Source: Stenotrophomonas sp. 610A2
Lineage (GTDB): Bacteria > Pseudomonadota > Gammaproteobacteria > Xanthomonadales > Xanthomonadaceae
Length of the DNA stretch: 64,000 bases
Direction: 5' to 3'
Assembly: GCF_030549615.1 (NCBI RefSeq)
Contig: NZ_CP130832.1
Coordinates: 2,604,001-2,668,000, forward strand
In this document: one piece after another, positions 38,931-47,453 of the stretch
Layout: each line of letters starts with the position of its first letter
Position numbering within the stretch: position 1 is the stretch's first letter
Translations under genes and position numbers: made by a program
Notes under the pieces: generated by a model
What the model was told of the DNA's origin: nothing
The model's input: only the letters and a program-made list of their open reading frames with translations
The model's database searches: none

Positions 38931-40301
38931 TTGAACACCCCCACCCCACGCAGCCTCACCCTGATCGGCGCCGGCCTGGCCGGCTCCCTGCTTGCCATCC
39001 TGCTGTCGCGACAAGGCTGGAAAATCACGATCTACGAACGTCGTGGCGACCCGCGCATCGCCGACTACGAGTCCGGCCGCTCCATCAACCTGGCGCTGGC
39101 CGAACGCGGCCGCAATGCCTTGCGTCAGGCTGGCGTCGAAGACGAGGTGATGGCCAAGGCGGTGATGATGCGCGGGCGCATGGTGCACCCGCGCCAAGGC
39201 GCGGCCGACCTGCAGCGCTACGGCCGCGATGACAGCGAAGTGATCTGGTCGGTGCACCGCAAGGACCTCAACACCACCTTGCTGCAGCTGGCCGAGGAAG
39301 CCGGTGCGACCGTGCATTTCCACCGTCGCCTGCATACCGTGGACTTCGATGCCGGCTATGCCCGCTTCATCGATGACCGCGACGACCAGCCGCATGACAT
39401 CCACTTCAACACGCCGCTGATCGGTGCCGATGGTGCTGGCTCGGCGCTGCGTGCAGCGATGAATCGCAAGCTGCCGTTGGGCGAGCGCATCGAGTTCCTC
39501 GATCATTCGTACAAGGAACTGGAGATCCCGCCGGCAGCAGATGGCAGCTTCCAGATCGAAGCCAATGCCCTGCACATCTGGCCGCGCGGCAACTACATGT
39601 GCATCGCCCTGCCCAACGACGAAGGCACCTTCACAGTCACCCTGTTCCTGCCCAATGAGGGCGAGCCCAGCTTCGCAACGGTGCGCAACGGTGCCGAGGC
39701 CGAGGCGCTGTTCCAACGCGACTTCGCTGATGCGCTGCCGTTGATACCGGACCTGCGCGCCGACTGGGAGCAGCATCCGCCTGGCCTGCTCGGCACGCTG
39801 TATCTGGAGCGCTGGCACCAGCGTGGCAAGGCGGTGCTGATCGGCGATGCCGCGCATGCGATGGTGCCGTTCCACGGCCAGGGCATGAACTGCGCATTCG
39901 AAGACTGCGTGGTGCTCGCGCGTTGCCTGGCCGAGCATCCCGGCACCGAACAAGCCTTCGCCGCATTTGAAGCCGAGCGCAAACCCAATGCCGCCGCCAT
40001 CCAGCAGATGGCCCTGGACAACTATCTGGAGATGCGCGACCGCGTCGCCGACCCAAGCTACCTGCTGCAGCGCGAGCTGGAGCAGGCCCTGCAGGCACGC
40101 TGGCCAACCCGTTTTGTGCCGCATTACACGATGGTCACCTTCCTGCACACGCCGTATGCGATTGCGTTGGAGCGTACCCGTCTGCAGCAGACCATTCTTG
40201 CCGACGCCACCGCCGGTCATGATTCGCTGGACAACATCGACTGGGCCGCTTTGGAGCGGATCGTCCACGACCGCCTGTCGGTACTGGAAGGAGCGCACTG
40301 A
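38931..40301 (+). CDS. kmo: kynurenine 3-monooxygenase
   Basis: FAD monooxygenase that hydroxylates kynurenine using NADPH. 456 residues from TTG 38931. Motifs: dinucleotide site LTLIGAGLAGSLLAI, the arginine region in ESGRSINLALAERG, and the second FAD motif LIGDAAHAMVPFHGQGMN. A hydrophobic C-terminal part follows. With haaO and kynU it gives a eukaryote-like kynurenine route to NAD; the first enzyme (tryptophan dioxygenase) and the formamidase are not in the window. Its TGA overlaps the sbcB ATG by one base. Confidence 0.95.
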   Translation: MNTPTPRSLTLIGAGLAGSLLAILLSRQGWKITIYERRGDPRIADYESGRSINLALAERGRNALRQAGVEDEVMAKAVMMRGRMVHPRQGAADLQRYGRDDSEVIWSVHRKDLNTTLLQLAEEAGATVHFHRRLHTVDFDAGYARFIDDRDDQPHDIHFNTPLIGADGAGSALRAAMNRKLPLGERIEFLDHSYKELEIPPAADGSFQIEANALHIWPRGNYMCIALPNDEGTFTVTLFLPNEGEPSFATVRNGAEAEALFQRDFADALPLIPDLRADWEQHPPGLLGTLYLERWHQRGKAVLIGDAAHAMVPFHGQGMNCAFEDCVVLARCLAEHPGTEQAFAAFEAERKPNAAAIQQMALDNYLEMRDRVADPSYLLQRELEQALQARWPTRFVPHYTMVTFLHTPYAIALERTRLQQTILADATAGHDSLDNIDWAALERIVHDRLSVLEGAH

Positions 40302-41740
40302 TGGCAGAGAGCTTCCTGTTCTATGACCTGGAAACCTTTGGCCAGGACCCGCGCCGCACCCGCATCGCCCAGTTCGCCGCGGTACGCACCGATGCCAATC
40401 TGAAAGTCATCGACGAGCCGGTCAGCTTCTACGTCCAGCCGGCCGACGACCTGCTGCCCTCGCCGATTGCCACGCTGATCACCGGCATCACCCCGCAGCA
40501 TGCGTTGGCCGAAGGTGTCAGCGAGGCCGAGGCCTTCGCCCGCATCAACGAGTTGATGAGCAAGCCGCAGACCTGCACGCTTGGCTACAACACGCTGCGG
40601 TTCGATGATGAATTCGTGCGTTACGGCCTGTTCCGCAACTTCCACGATCCCTATGAGCGCGAGTGGCGCAGCGGCAACTCGCGCTGGGACCTGCTCGACA
40701 TGCTGCGGCTGGTGCACGCACTGCGCCCGGACGGCGTCAACTGGCCCAAGCGCGAAGACGGCGCCACCTCGTTCAAGCTCGAACACCTGGCGTTGGCCAA
40801 TGACGTGCGCGAGGGCGATGCCCACGAGGCGCTGTCCGACGTCTACGCCACCATAGGCATGGCAAAACGCTTCCGTGAAGCGCAGCCGCGCATGTGGGAC
40901 TACGCATTGCGCCTGCGCGACAAGCGCTACGTCGGCAGCCTGCTCGACGTGGTGGCGATGGAGCCGGTGCTGCACATCTCAATGCGCTACCCGGCCAGCC
41001 GCCTGTGCGCCGCGCCGGTGCTGCCACTGGCGCGCCACCCACACATCAACAACCGGGTGATCGTGTTCGATCTGGAAGGCGATATCGAGCCGCTGCTGGA
41101 GCTGTCGGTGGAAGAAATCACCGCGCGCTTGTACACCCGCGCGGCCGATCTGCCCGAAGGCCAGCAACGCATTCCGCTGAAGGAAGTGCACCTCAACAAG
41201 GTGCCGGCACTGGTTGCCTGGAACCACCTGCGCCATGCCGACTTCGAGCGCCTGGACATCGACCCGGCAGTGATTGAGGCCAAGGCCGAAAAGCTGCGCG
41301 CGCTCGCCCCGCAACTGGCCGAGAAGGCTCGTCAGGTGTTCGCCCGTGAACGTACGAACGATGGCCCGATCGACGCCGATGCCTCGCTGTACGATGGCTT
41401 CCTTGCCGAAGGCGACAAGGGCCTGCTCAGCAAGGTGCGCACCGCCCCGCCGGACGCATTGGCCGAGCTGGAACAGCGCTTCCGCGATCCGCGCCTGCCC
41501 GAGCTGCTGTTCCGCTACCGTGCCCGCAACCATCCGCAAACGCTGGACGCGACCGCACGCTCACGTTGGGACGCATATCGTCAGCAACGTTTCACCATTC
41601 CTGGCATGGCCGAGCAGACCTTGCCGGAATACGTCGCGCAGATTGCCGAATTGCGCGAGGAACACAAGGACAACCCGGCTTCGCTGGCCCTGCTTGATGC
41701 ACTGGACCAGTGGGGCCACAGCCTGCAGGACACACCATGA
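40301..41740 (+). CDS. sbcB: exodeoxyribonuclease I
   Basis: 3'-5' exonuclease on single-stranded DNA, used in recombination and mismatch repair. 479 residues, the E. coli ExoI length. DEDDh exonuclease motifs: FYDLETFGQDPR, LGYNTLRFDDEFVRYGLF and DAHEALSDVYATIG; then an SH3-like part and a C-terminal helical domain closing around DNA. It is coupled to kmo by a TGATG overlap and to the next gene by ATGA, which is odd company for a repair gene and suggests simple operon membership. Confidence 0.95.
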   Translation: MAESFLFYDLETFGQDPRRTRIAQFAAVRTDANLKVIDEPVSFYVQPADDLLPSPIATLITGITPQHALAEGVSEAEAFARINELMSKPQTCTLGYNTLRFDDEFVRYGLFRNFHDPYEREWRSGNSRWDLLDMLRLVHALRPDGVNWPKREDGATSFKLEHLALANDVREGDAHEALSDVYATIGMAKRFREAQPRMWDYALRLRDKRYVGSLLDVVAMEPVLHISMRYPASRLCAAPVLPLARHPHINNRVIVFDLEGDIEPLLELSVEEITARLYTRAADLPEGQQRIPLKEVHLNKVPALVAWNHLRHADFERLDIDPAVIEAKAEKLRALAPQLAEKARQVFARERTNDGPIDADASLYDGFLAEGDKGLLSKVRTAPPDALAELEQRFRDPRLPELLFRYRARNHPQTLDATARSRWDAYRQQRFTIPGMAEQTLPEYVAQIAELREEHKDNPASLALLDALDQWGHSLQDTP

Positions 41741-42423
41741 CCCAGTATTTCAGCGACGCCAGCTTCAAGTTCCTGCGCGGGCTGGCCCGCCACAACGACA
41801 AGACCTGGTTTGCCGAGCACAAGCAGCAGTACGAGGACCATGTACGCCAGCCCTTCCTGCGCCTGATCACCGACCTGCAGCCCGACCTGAGCGAGGTCAG
41901 CACGCATTTCCAGGCCGATCCGCGCACCGTTGGCGGCTCGCTGTTCCGCATCTACCGTGATTCGCGCTTCTCCCACGACAAAGCACCCTACAAGACCTGG
42001 CAGGGTGCACGCCTGTTCCATGAGCGCCGCAAGCAGGTGCCGGCGCCGTCGTATTACATCCACCTGGCACCGGGCGAGAGCTTTGTTGGTGCTGGTATTT
42101 GGCACCCGGAACCGGACGTACAGCGCCGCCTGCGTCAGTTCATCCTCGACAACCCCGGCAGCTGGAAGGCCGCCGCGCATGCGCCGGCCACGCGCAAGCG
42201 CTACGAGTTCGAATCCAGCGAGAAGCTGGTACGGCCACCGCGCGGTTTCCCGGCCGACTTCGAGTTCATCGACGACCTCAAGCACCGCAATTGGGTGCTG
42301 TGGCGCTCGCTGGACGACGAGGTGATGACCGGCCCGCGCCTGCGCCAGACCCTGGCCAAGGACCTGGCCGCACTCGGTCCGTTCGTCGACTACCTATGCG
42401 CCGCGCTGGACCTGGAGTTCTGA
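41737..42423 (+). CDS. DUF2461 family protein
   Basis: 228 residues from ATG 41737, overlapping the sbcB stop by 4 nt. It matches DUF2461: FLRGLARHNDKTWFAEHK near the start, then FRIYRDSRFSHDKAPYKTW and YYIHLAPGESFVGAGIWHP. No catalytic set is known; the family is widespread and of unknown function. The adjoining sbcB suggests nothing firm. Confidence 0.85.
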   Translation: MTQYFSDASFKFLRGLARHNDKTWFAEHKQQYEDHVRQPFLRLITDLQPDLSEVSTHFQADPRTVGGSLFRIYRDSRFSHDKAPYKTWQGARLFHERRKQVPAPSYYIHLAPGESFVGAGIWHPEPDVQRRLRQFILDNPGSWKAAAHAPATRKRYEFESSEKLVRPPRGFPADFEFIDDLKHRNWVLWRSLDDEVMTGPRLRQTLAKDLAALGPFVDYLCAALDLEF

Positions 42424-42494
42424 TTAGCGTGGGCTTCACGCAAACCAACCTGGTTTGCGGCACGCTTGGCGGCAACCTTCGACAGGAAGCCGCC

Positions 42495-42968
42495 ATGACC
42501 AGCATCCACCTGCAAGTCTGGATCGATGCCCCGCTGGCCACCGTCTACAGCGGCCTGGCCAGCGCCGAGGGACTGAGTCACTGGTGGATACCGCACCAGC
42601 AATCGCTCATCGACGGCGACACCGTGATCAGCCACAACCCCGGCTCCGGCCATGGCGTGGTCGCGCTGAAGCTGCTGGAGATCATTCCCGAGCGCTGTAT
42701 CCGCTGGGAAGTGATCAGCCGTCACCCGCCACAAAGCCCGGCCTCGGCCTGGACTGGCACCGAGATCCGTTTCGACCTGTCACGCCGGGCCAGCCCCGGC
42801 GCCTGGCGCGGTCTTCCGCATGAAGGCGAGCCGATGACCGTACTGGAGTTCCATCATCTGGGCTGGAACGGCGACAGCGAATACCTTGGCTTCTGCAGCC
42901 AGGCCTGGGCCGAGACACTGGTACTGTTGCGGCGCTGGGCCGAAGCGCGCAGCCCAGCACACAGCTGA
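42495..42968 (+). CDS. SRPBCC (START-like/AHSA1) protein
   Basis: 157 residues from ATG 42495 (GGAAG upstream). A SRPBCC ligand-binding fold: IHLQVWIDAPLATVYSGLAS at the N-terminus, SHWWIPHQQ, EIIPERCIRWEVI and a C-terminal long helix with FCSQAWAETLVLLRRW. Members bind hydrophobic ligands or act as Hsp90-activator-like domains; the ligand is unknown. Confidence 0.8.
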   Translation: MTSIHLQVWIDAPLATVYSGLASAEGLSHWWIPHQQSLIDGDTVISHNPGSGHGVVALKLLEIIPERCIRWEVISRHPPQSPASAWTGTEIRFDLSRRASPGAWRGLPHEGEPMTVLEFHHLGWNGDSEYLGFCSQAWAETLVLLRRWAEARSPAHS

Positions 42969-42987
42969 TACCGAGGACCGCAACGCA

Positions 42988-43542
42988 ATGAAGAAGTGGA
43001 TACTGCCCGCCGTCATCGCTGCACTAGTGCTGCTGGGCGCTTACGTGATCGGAGGCCCCTATCTGGCAATCCGCGGCATCAGCCAGGCCATCGAGCAACG
43101 CGACACCGGCAAGCTCGCGCGCCATGTCGACTTCGGTGCGGTGCGGGTCAACATCAAGGCCCAGCTCAACGACTATGTGGTGCGACGTGCTGGCACCGCC
43201 GTGCAGTCCAGTCTTCTTGGCCAGGTAGCATTGGGTGTGGCCGGCAACCTCACTGGCGCCAGCGTCGATACCTTCGTCACCCCGCTGGGCATTGCCGCCC
43301 TACTGCAAGGCGACAGCCTGTGGAAGCGGGCCATCGGTGACACCGTCGGTGGTGACACATGGGCACCGCCATCGCCGGCCAAGCCACTGGCCAATACCAC
43401 CGGCCATTACGAATCGCTGTCGCGCTACACCGCCACCACCCATCTGGAGGATGGCCGCGAAGTCGTGTTCGTGCTCAGTCGCCAGGGGCTGCGCTGGCGG
43501 CTGACCAATATCGTGCTGCCGCTGGGACAGGCGCCGGGCTGA
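42988..43542 (+). CDS. DUF2939 membrane-anchored protein
   Basis: 184 residues from ATG 42988. One N-terminal helix (WILPAVIAALVLLGAYVIGG) probably anchors it with the rest outside the cytoplasm. The body matches DUF2939: YLAIRGISQAIEQRDTGKLA, HVDFGAVRVNIKAQL and a C-terminal beta part. Function unknown. Last gene of the plus-strand series; it converges on the flavin monooxygenase with 15 bp between, where ACCGGCGCCGGT could form a small hairpin. Confidence 0.8.
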   Translation: MKKWILPAVIAALVLLGAYVIGGPYLAIRGISQAIEQRDTGKLARHVDFGAVRVNIKAQLNDYVVRRAGTAVQSSLLGQVALGVAGNLTGASVDTFVTPLGIAALLQGDSLWKRAIGDTVGGDTWAPPSPAKPLANTTGHYESLSRYTATTHLEDGREVVFVLSRQGLRWRLTNIVLPLGQAPG

Positions 43543-43557
43543 CCGGCGCCGGTTCCG

Positions 43558-44931
43558 TCAGGCAATCCTGCGCGGCGCTTCCTCGATCACGCTATCGGCG
43601 AGGAAAGCCTCCAGCGAATCATCCATCGCCTGCATCCACGGGGTGTGATGCAACGGTGCCAGCGTGCCGGTCAGCACCGAGCGATAGCTGTAGTTGCGAT
43701 AGCCAAGGATGTCCTTCTTCTTGTCGTGCTTCCACTGTTTGAACAACGTGGCCACGGCCTCGACGTTGAAGTCCGGGTAGTCGGTGGCATCGAGCAGATC
43801 ACGCACGTATTCGGTCTGGAAGTCGATGTCCTGTGCCGCCGAAGTCGTCGCCTCCTCGCGCGCCAGCCAGGCTTCGCTGTCTGCACGCATTGCCTCGGTG
43901 GTCGGTAGCGCGATCCTGCCGAGGATCACGTCGCGCGCATACCAGGCCTGCGCATCGAACATGTTGAAGGTGTAGTACTGATCCTGCATGCCGAGATAGA
44001 TCAGCTTGGGGTTGTCGATCCAGAACACACCCTTGTACAGATCACCGGGATACAGGCGATTGCGGGTACGCAGGGTCAATGCATCGGGCAGGAACGGGAA
44101 ATGGTGCTGATAACCCGTGCACAGCACGATCGCATCCACGTCCTTGCTGCTGCCATCGATGAAGTGCGCGGTGTTGCCTTCAACACGCTGCAGCAGGGGT
44201 TTTTCTTCAAAGGCCGCCGGCCAGTCGTAGCCGGTTGCCGCGCTGCGATAGCTGAAAGTCACCGACTTTGCACCGTACTTGTAGCATTGCGTACCGATGT
44301 CCTCGGCCGAATAGCTGCTACCTACCAGCAGCAGGTCCTTGTCGGCGAATTCGCAGGCATCACGGAAGTCGTGCGCATGCAGCACGCGCCCCGGGAAACG
44401 ATCCACGCCTTCGAAGAACGGCGCGTTCGGCGTGGAGAAATGCCCGGTGGCAACGATTACCCGGTCGAACTCCTCGGTCAGCAACTCGTCTTTCTTCAGG
44501 TCGCGGACGGTGACGGTGAAGCGCTCGGTCTCTTCCGAGTAATCGACCCATTGCACGGCCATGTTGAAGCGGATCTGATCACGCACACCGCTCTTTTCGA
44601 TACGGCCCATGATGTAGTCGCGCAGCACGGCACGAGGCGGATAGGAGGCGATCGGGCGGCCAAAATGCTCTTCGAAACTGTAGTCGGCAAACTCCAGCGC
44701 TTCCTTCGGGCCGTTCGACCAGAGGTAGCGGTACATGCTGCCATGTACGGGTTCGCCATAAGCATCCAGCCCGGTACGCCATGTGTAGTTCCACATCCCG
44801 CCGAGATCGGATTGCTTTTCAAAGCAGACGATCTCTGGCACTTCAGCCCCACCTCGACGGGCGGATTCAAAGGCACGAAGTTGCGCCAGGCCGCTCGGGC
44901 CGGCTCCAAGAATGGCGATACGCATGGTCAT
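43558..44931 (-). CDS. flavin-containing monooxygenase (Tmm-like)
   Basis: FAD/NADPH monooxygenase of about 457 residues. I start at ATG 44931, 11 nt after AGGAG; a second ATG at 44925 is possible. Motifs: FAD site [17 protein letters not shown], the FMO signature region [13 protein letters not shown], and NADPH site [20 protein letters not shown]. The stretch [14 protein letters not shown] and [20 protein letters not shown] match bacterial trimethylamine monooxygenases (Tmm). Oxidation of trimethylamine or another soft amine or sulfide is inferred. It stands alone, with no methylamine genes nearby. Confidence 0.85.
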   Translation of the reverse strand: MTMRIAILGAGPSGLAQLRAFESARRGGAEVPEIVCFEKQSDLGGMWNYTWRTGLDAYGEPVHGSMYRYLWSNGPKEALEFADYSFEEHFGRPIASYPPRAVLRDYIMGRIEKSGVRDQIRFNMAVQWVDYSEETERFTVTVRDLKKDELLTEEFDRVIVATGHFSTPNAPFFEGVDRFPGRVLHAHDFRDACEFADKDLLLVGSSYSAEDIGTQCYKYGAKSVTFSYRSAATGYDWPAAFEEKPLLQRVEGNTAHFIDGSSKDVDAIVLCTGYQHHFPFLPDALTLRTRNRLYPGDLYKGVFWIDNPKLIYLGMQDQYYTFNMFDAQAWYARDVILGRIALPTTEAMRADSEAWLAREEATTSAAQDIDFQTEYVRDLLDATDYPDFNVEAVATLFKQWKHDKKKDILGYRNYSYRSVLTGTLAPLHHTPWMQAMDDSLEAFLADSVIEEAPRRIA

Positions 44932-45246
44932 TCGGGTTGTTTCTCCTGTGTAGCTGCAATCGCGTAAACGCGACGGCACTGCGCAAGGGCGCGTTATGCG
45001 CCGTGCAGGAGAGACAATGCGTCCAGTCCCGCGCGGCGCGCGAAACACCCGGCCGCCACGCAAGGCAGCGCGAAAGGGAATGGCAGGTACATGACGCTAC
45101 CGGTCGGGGAACAGGCCCCGCCCCTGGATCACCGGGTGGGTGCAGTGCGGGAGAGATCTGCTGCATTCGTGCAGATCAGGACGCGGCGGGATTGCCGCTG
45201 GTTCAGCTTGGAACCCGCGAAAGCGCCTTCATCCTAGCATGCGACG
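44932..45246. other. leader region of the monooxygenase, no gene recognised
   Basis: About 315 bp. It includes AGGAG for the monooxygenase, several GC-rich hairpins such as GATCTGC/GCAGATC (45159-45181) and GCGCGCCGCGCG-like runs, but no riboswitch that I can identify and no convincing small gene. A long structured leader is possible. Confidence 0.4.
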
Positions 45247-45248
45247 CT

Positions 45249-45368
45249 TTTGTAGGAGCGGCGTAAGCCGCGAAGCCACAAATGTTGCTGAAGCGGCATT
45301 GGCTGCAATTGCAGGCAGCAAGCATTCGGCCTTGTTACCAGCTTCGCGGCTTACGCCGCTCCTACAAA
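45249..45368. repeat. inverted REP pair, family A
   Basis: TTTTGTAGGAGCGGCGTAAG at one end and CTTACGCCGCTCCTACAAAC at the other, about 65 nt apart, between the 5'-nucleotidase stop and the monooxygenase leader. Confidence 0.8.
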
Positions 45369-45376
45369 CAACCGGT

Positions 45377-46321
45377 TCAATCCGGATTGGCTACACCATG
45401 CGGCACATGACCAGCGGCCACGTGCTGACGTGCACTGTCGATGTTGTGCTGTGAATCGTCAAAGAAGATGTCGGCACCGAACGCTTCCAGGAACGGGCCT
45501 TTGTGGCGGCCGCCGAGGAACAGCGCTTCATCCAGGCGCACGCCCCACTCGCGCAGGGTGCGGATCACGCGTTCGTGCGCAGGTGCCGAACGTGCGGTCA
45601 CAAGCGCGGTGCGAATCGGTGCTGCTTCACCGGCCGGGAATGCGGCCTGCAAGGCATGCAGGGCCGACAGGAAATTACGGAACGGACCACCGCTGAGCGG
45701 CTCATGCGCGCGTTCGCGCTCATGACGACCGAACGCCTCCACGCCCTGCTCGCGCGAGATGCGCTCGCTTTCATCACCAAAGATCACCGCGTCACCATCG
45801 AAGGCGATGCGCAGCTGGGTCTTGGAGCGGCCGGTATCGGTAGCCGCTGCCGAAGCAGCAGCTACCTCCTGCGCGCTCTGCGGCAGGATCGTCGCCGCAG
45901 CGATGCCGTTGACCAGCGCACGACGCACCGAGTCCGGGTTGGCCGAGAGGAACAGATCGGTACCAAACGGCTTGACGTAAGGCCAGGTCGGCTCGCCAGC
46001 AGTGAAGGTTGCCCGCACGATATCCAGCTTGTAGTGCTGGATGGAATTGAAGATGCGCAGGCCGGTATCGGCGGAATTGCGCGATAGCAGGATCACCTCG
46101 ACCCGCGGCGTTTCCACCGGTGCGCCGTCATTCAATGCCAGCAGCTTGAGCACCACCGGGAAGGCCACACCCGGCTTGAGCACATCGTCTTCGTGCGCCC
46201 GCTGGTAGGCGGCATAGGCCTCAAGACCTTCGCGTTCGAACAGGGCATGGCCCTCTTCAAGGTCGAACAAAGCACGCGAGGTAACCGCGACGGTGAGAAG
46301 CCGGGGAGTGTTGTCACCCAT
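45377..46321 (-). CDS. 5'-nucleotidase (cytosolic NT5C1-like)
   Basis: 314 residues, matching the 5_nucleotid family (PF06189), bacterial relatives of animal cytosolic 5'-nucleotidase I, which act on nucleoside monophosphates. Key parts: VTSRALFDLEEGH (nucleophile Asp region), EVILLSRNSADTGLRIFNSI, RIAFDGDAVIFGDESE, and the C-terminal GADIFFDDSQHN. The start is ATG 46321 (MGDNTPRLLTVAVT); 8 extra codons are open upstream. It lies next to nadK, so a nucleotide-recycling role is plausible, but cofactor cleavage is not shown. Confidence 0.85.
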   Translation of the reverse strand: MGDNTPRLLTVAVTSRALFDLEEGHALFEREGLEAYAAYQRAHEDDVLKPGVAFPVVLKLLALNDGAPVETPRVEVILLSRNSADTGLRIFNSIQHYKLDIVRATFTAGEPTWPYVKPFGTDLFLSANPDSVRRALVNGIAAATILPQSAQEVAAASAAATDTGRSKTQLRIAFDGDAVIFGDESERISREQGVEAFGRHERERAHEPLSGGPFRNFLSALHALQAAFPAGEAAPIRTALVTARSAPAHERVIRTLREWGVRLDEALFLGGRHKGPFLEAFGADIFFDDSQHNIDSARQHVAAGHVPHGVANPD

Positions 46322-46397
46322 GGACGATGAACCCAATACGATCAAGGAACGGGACCCAGTCTACCCGGAAGCGGCCCCGCTGCTGCCATTCCGGCAT

Positions 46398-47162
46398 TCA
46401 GACCATGAACTGTTCGCTCAGGATGCGTTCTTCGAGGTTGTGCTCGGGGTCGAACAGCAGGGTCACCTGGCGCTCGCGCGACTCACGGATGGTCACTTCC
46501 ACCACGTCGCGGGTTTCGTGCGAATCGGCGGTGACGCTGACCGGGCGCTTGTAAGGATCAAGCACGCGGAAGCGTACTTCGGTCTCGGCCTTGAGGATGG
46601 CGCCACGCCAACGCCGCGGGCGATACGGCGCCAACGGGGTCAAGGCGATGGTGTTCGAACCCAGCGGCAGGATCGGACCGTGCGCCGAGTAGTTATACGC
46701 GGTGCTGCCGGCGGGGGTGGAGACCAGCACGCCGTCGCAGATAAGCTCTTCCACCCGCTGCTGGCCATTGAGATCGATGCCGATATGCGCGGCCTGGCGG
46801 GTCTGGCGCAGCATCGAGACGTCGTTATAGGCCAGCGAACCGGTGGTGGTGCCGGATTCGGTTAGCGCGATCATTTCCAGCGGCCGCAGGTGGGCTGGCT
46901 CAGCCAAGGCCAGACGCTGGATCAGATCGTCTTCGCGATGGTGGTTCATCAGGAAGCCGACGGTGCCCAGTTTCATGCCGAACACCGGCTTGCCCTTGCT
47001 GCCATGGCGATGCAGGGTCTGCAACATGAAGCCATCGCCGCCCAGCGGGCAGATCACGTCCGCGTCCTCCGGGTTGTGGTCGCCGTAGCGGGCAGCCAGG
47101 GTGACACGGGCCTGCTGGGCAGTCTCGACGGTGCTGGCGAGGAATGCGATTCGGGGGGACAC
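46398..47162 (-). CDS. nadK: NAD kinase
   Basis: Phosphorylates NAD to NADP. 254 residues from GTG 47162, shorter than E. coli NadK (292). The GGDG motif is at 41-44 ([10 protein letters not shown]), followed by [12 protein letters not shown], and the NE/D motif YNDVSMLRQ; the third conserved Gly-rich patch is [20 protein letters not shown]. In the GGDG motif the usual Thr/Asn is Phe, as in other xanthomonads as far as I recall. With haaO-kynU-kmo nearby, two NAD steps lie in this region, though not in one operon. Confidence 0.95.
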   Translation of the reverse strand: MSPRIAFLASTVETAQQARVTLAARYGDHNPEDADVICPLGGDGFMLQTLHRHGSKGKPVFGMKLGTVGFLMNHHREDDLIQRLALAEPAHLRPLEMIALTESGTTTGSLAYNDVSMLRQTRQAAHIGIDLNGQQRVEELICDGVLVSTPAGSTAYNYSAHGPILPLGSNTIALTPLAPYRPRRWRGAILKAETEVRFRVLDPYKRPVSVTADSHETRDVVEVTIRESRERQVTLLFDPEHNLEERILSEQFMV

Positions 47163-47260
47163 GGGCGCGTCTTTTGGTTCGGCTTGGAGGGCGAGGATAA
47201 CCCGCTGATGCGTTGGCTGGTGCTTTCGTTTGCTTGGAAACTGAAGGCCAACGGCAACAG

Positions 47261-47394
47261 CTTGCCCTCACCCCAACCCCTCTCCCGCAGGCGGGAGAGG
47301 GGCTACAGCTGCAATTGCGCAGAATGCCTGCGCTCGCGGTGGACTAGCCCCTCTCCCGCGAGCGGGAGAGGGGTTGGGGTGAGGGCAAGCTCTT
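47261..47394. repeat. composite palindrome, family C
   Basis: AGCTTGCCCTCACCCCAACC and the hairpin CTCTCCCGCAGGCGGGAGAG, about 50 nt of other DNA, then CCCTCTCCCGCGAGCGGGAG and the closing GGGGTTGGGGTGAGGGCAAG. Same build as 15340-15449. It fills the space between nadK and the gdhB terminator. Confidence 0.8.
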
Positions 47395-47403
47395 GATTTC
47401 CCC

Positions 47404-47431
47404 AAAAGAAAACGGGCCCAAAGGGCCCGTT
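47404..47431 (-). terminator. glutamate dehydrogenase terminator
   Basis: AACGGGCCC/GGGCCCGTT stem with AAA loop at 47411-47431; the minus strand then reads TTCTTTT. It lies 22 nt after the stop. Confidence 0.85.
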
Positions 47432-47453
47432 CTCCAAAACAAAACCTAACGCC

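Noticed and set aside
43544..43556. Terminator between DUF2939 and the monooxygenase
   Set aside because: ACCGGCGCCGGT is a short palindrome without a T-run.
45090..45190. Glycine-riboswitch-like GGGAGAG motifs
   Set aside because: GGAGAG appears twice but the rest of the aptamer core is missing, and on that strand no gene follows.
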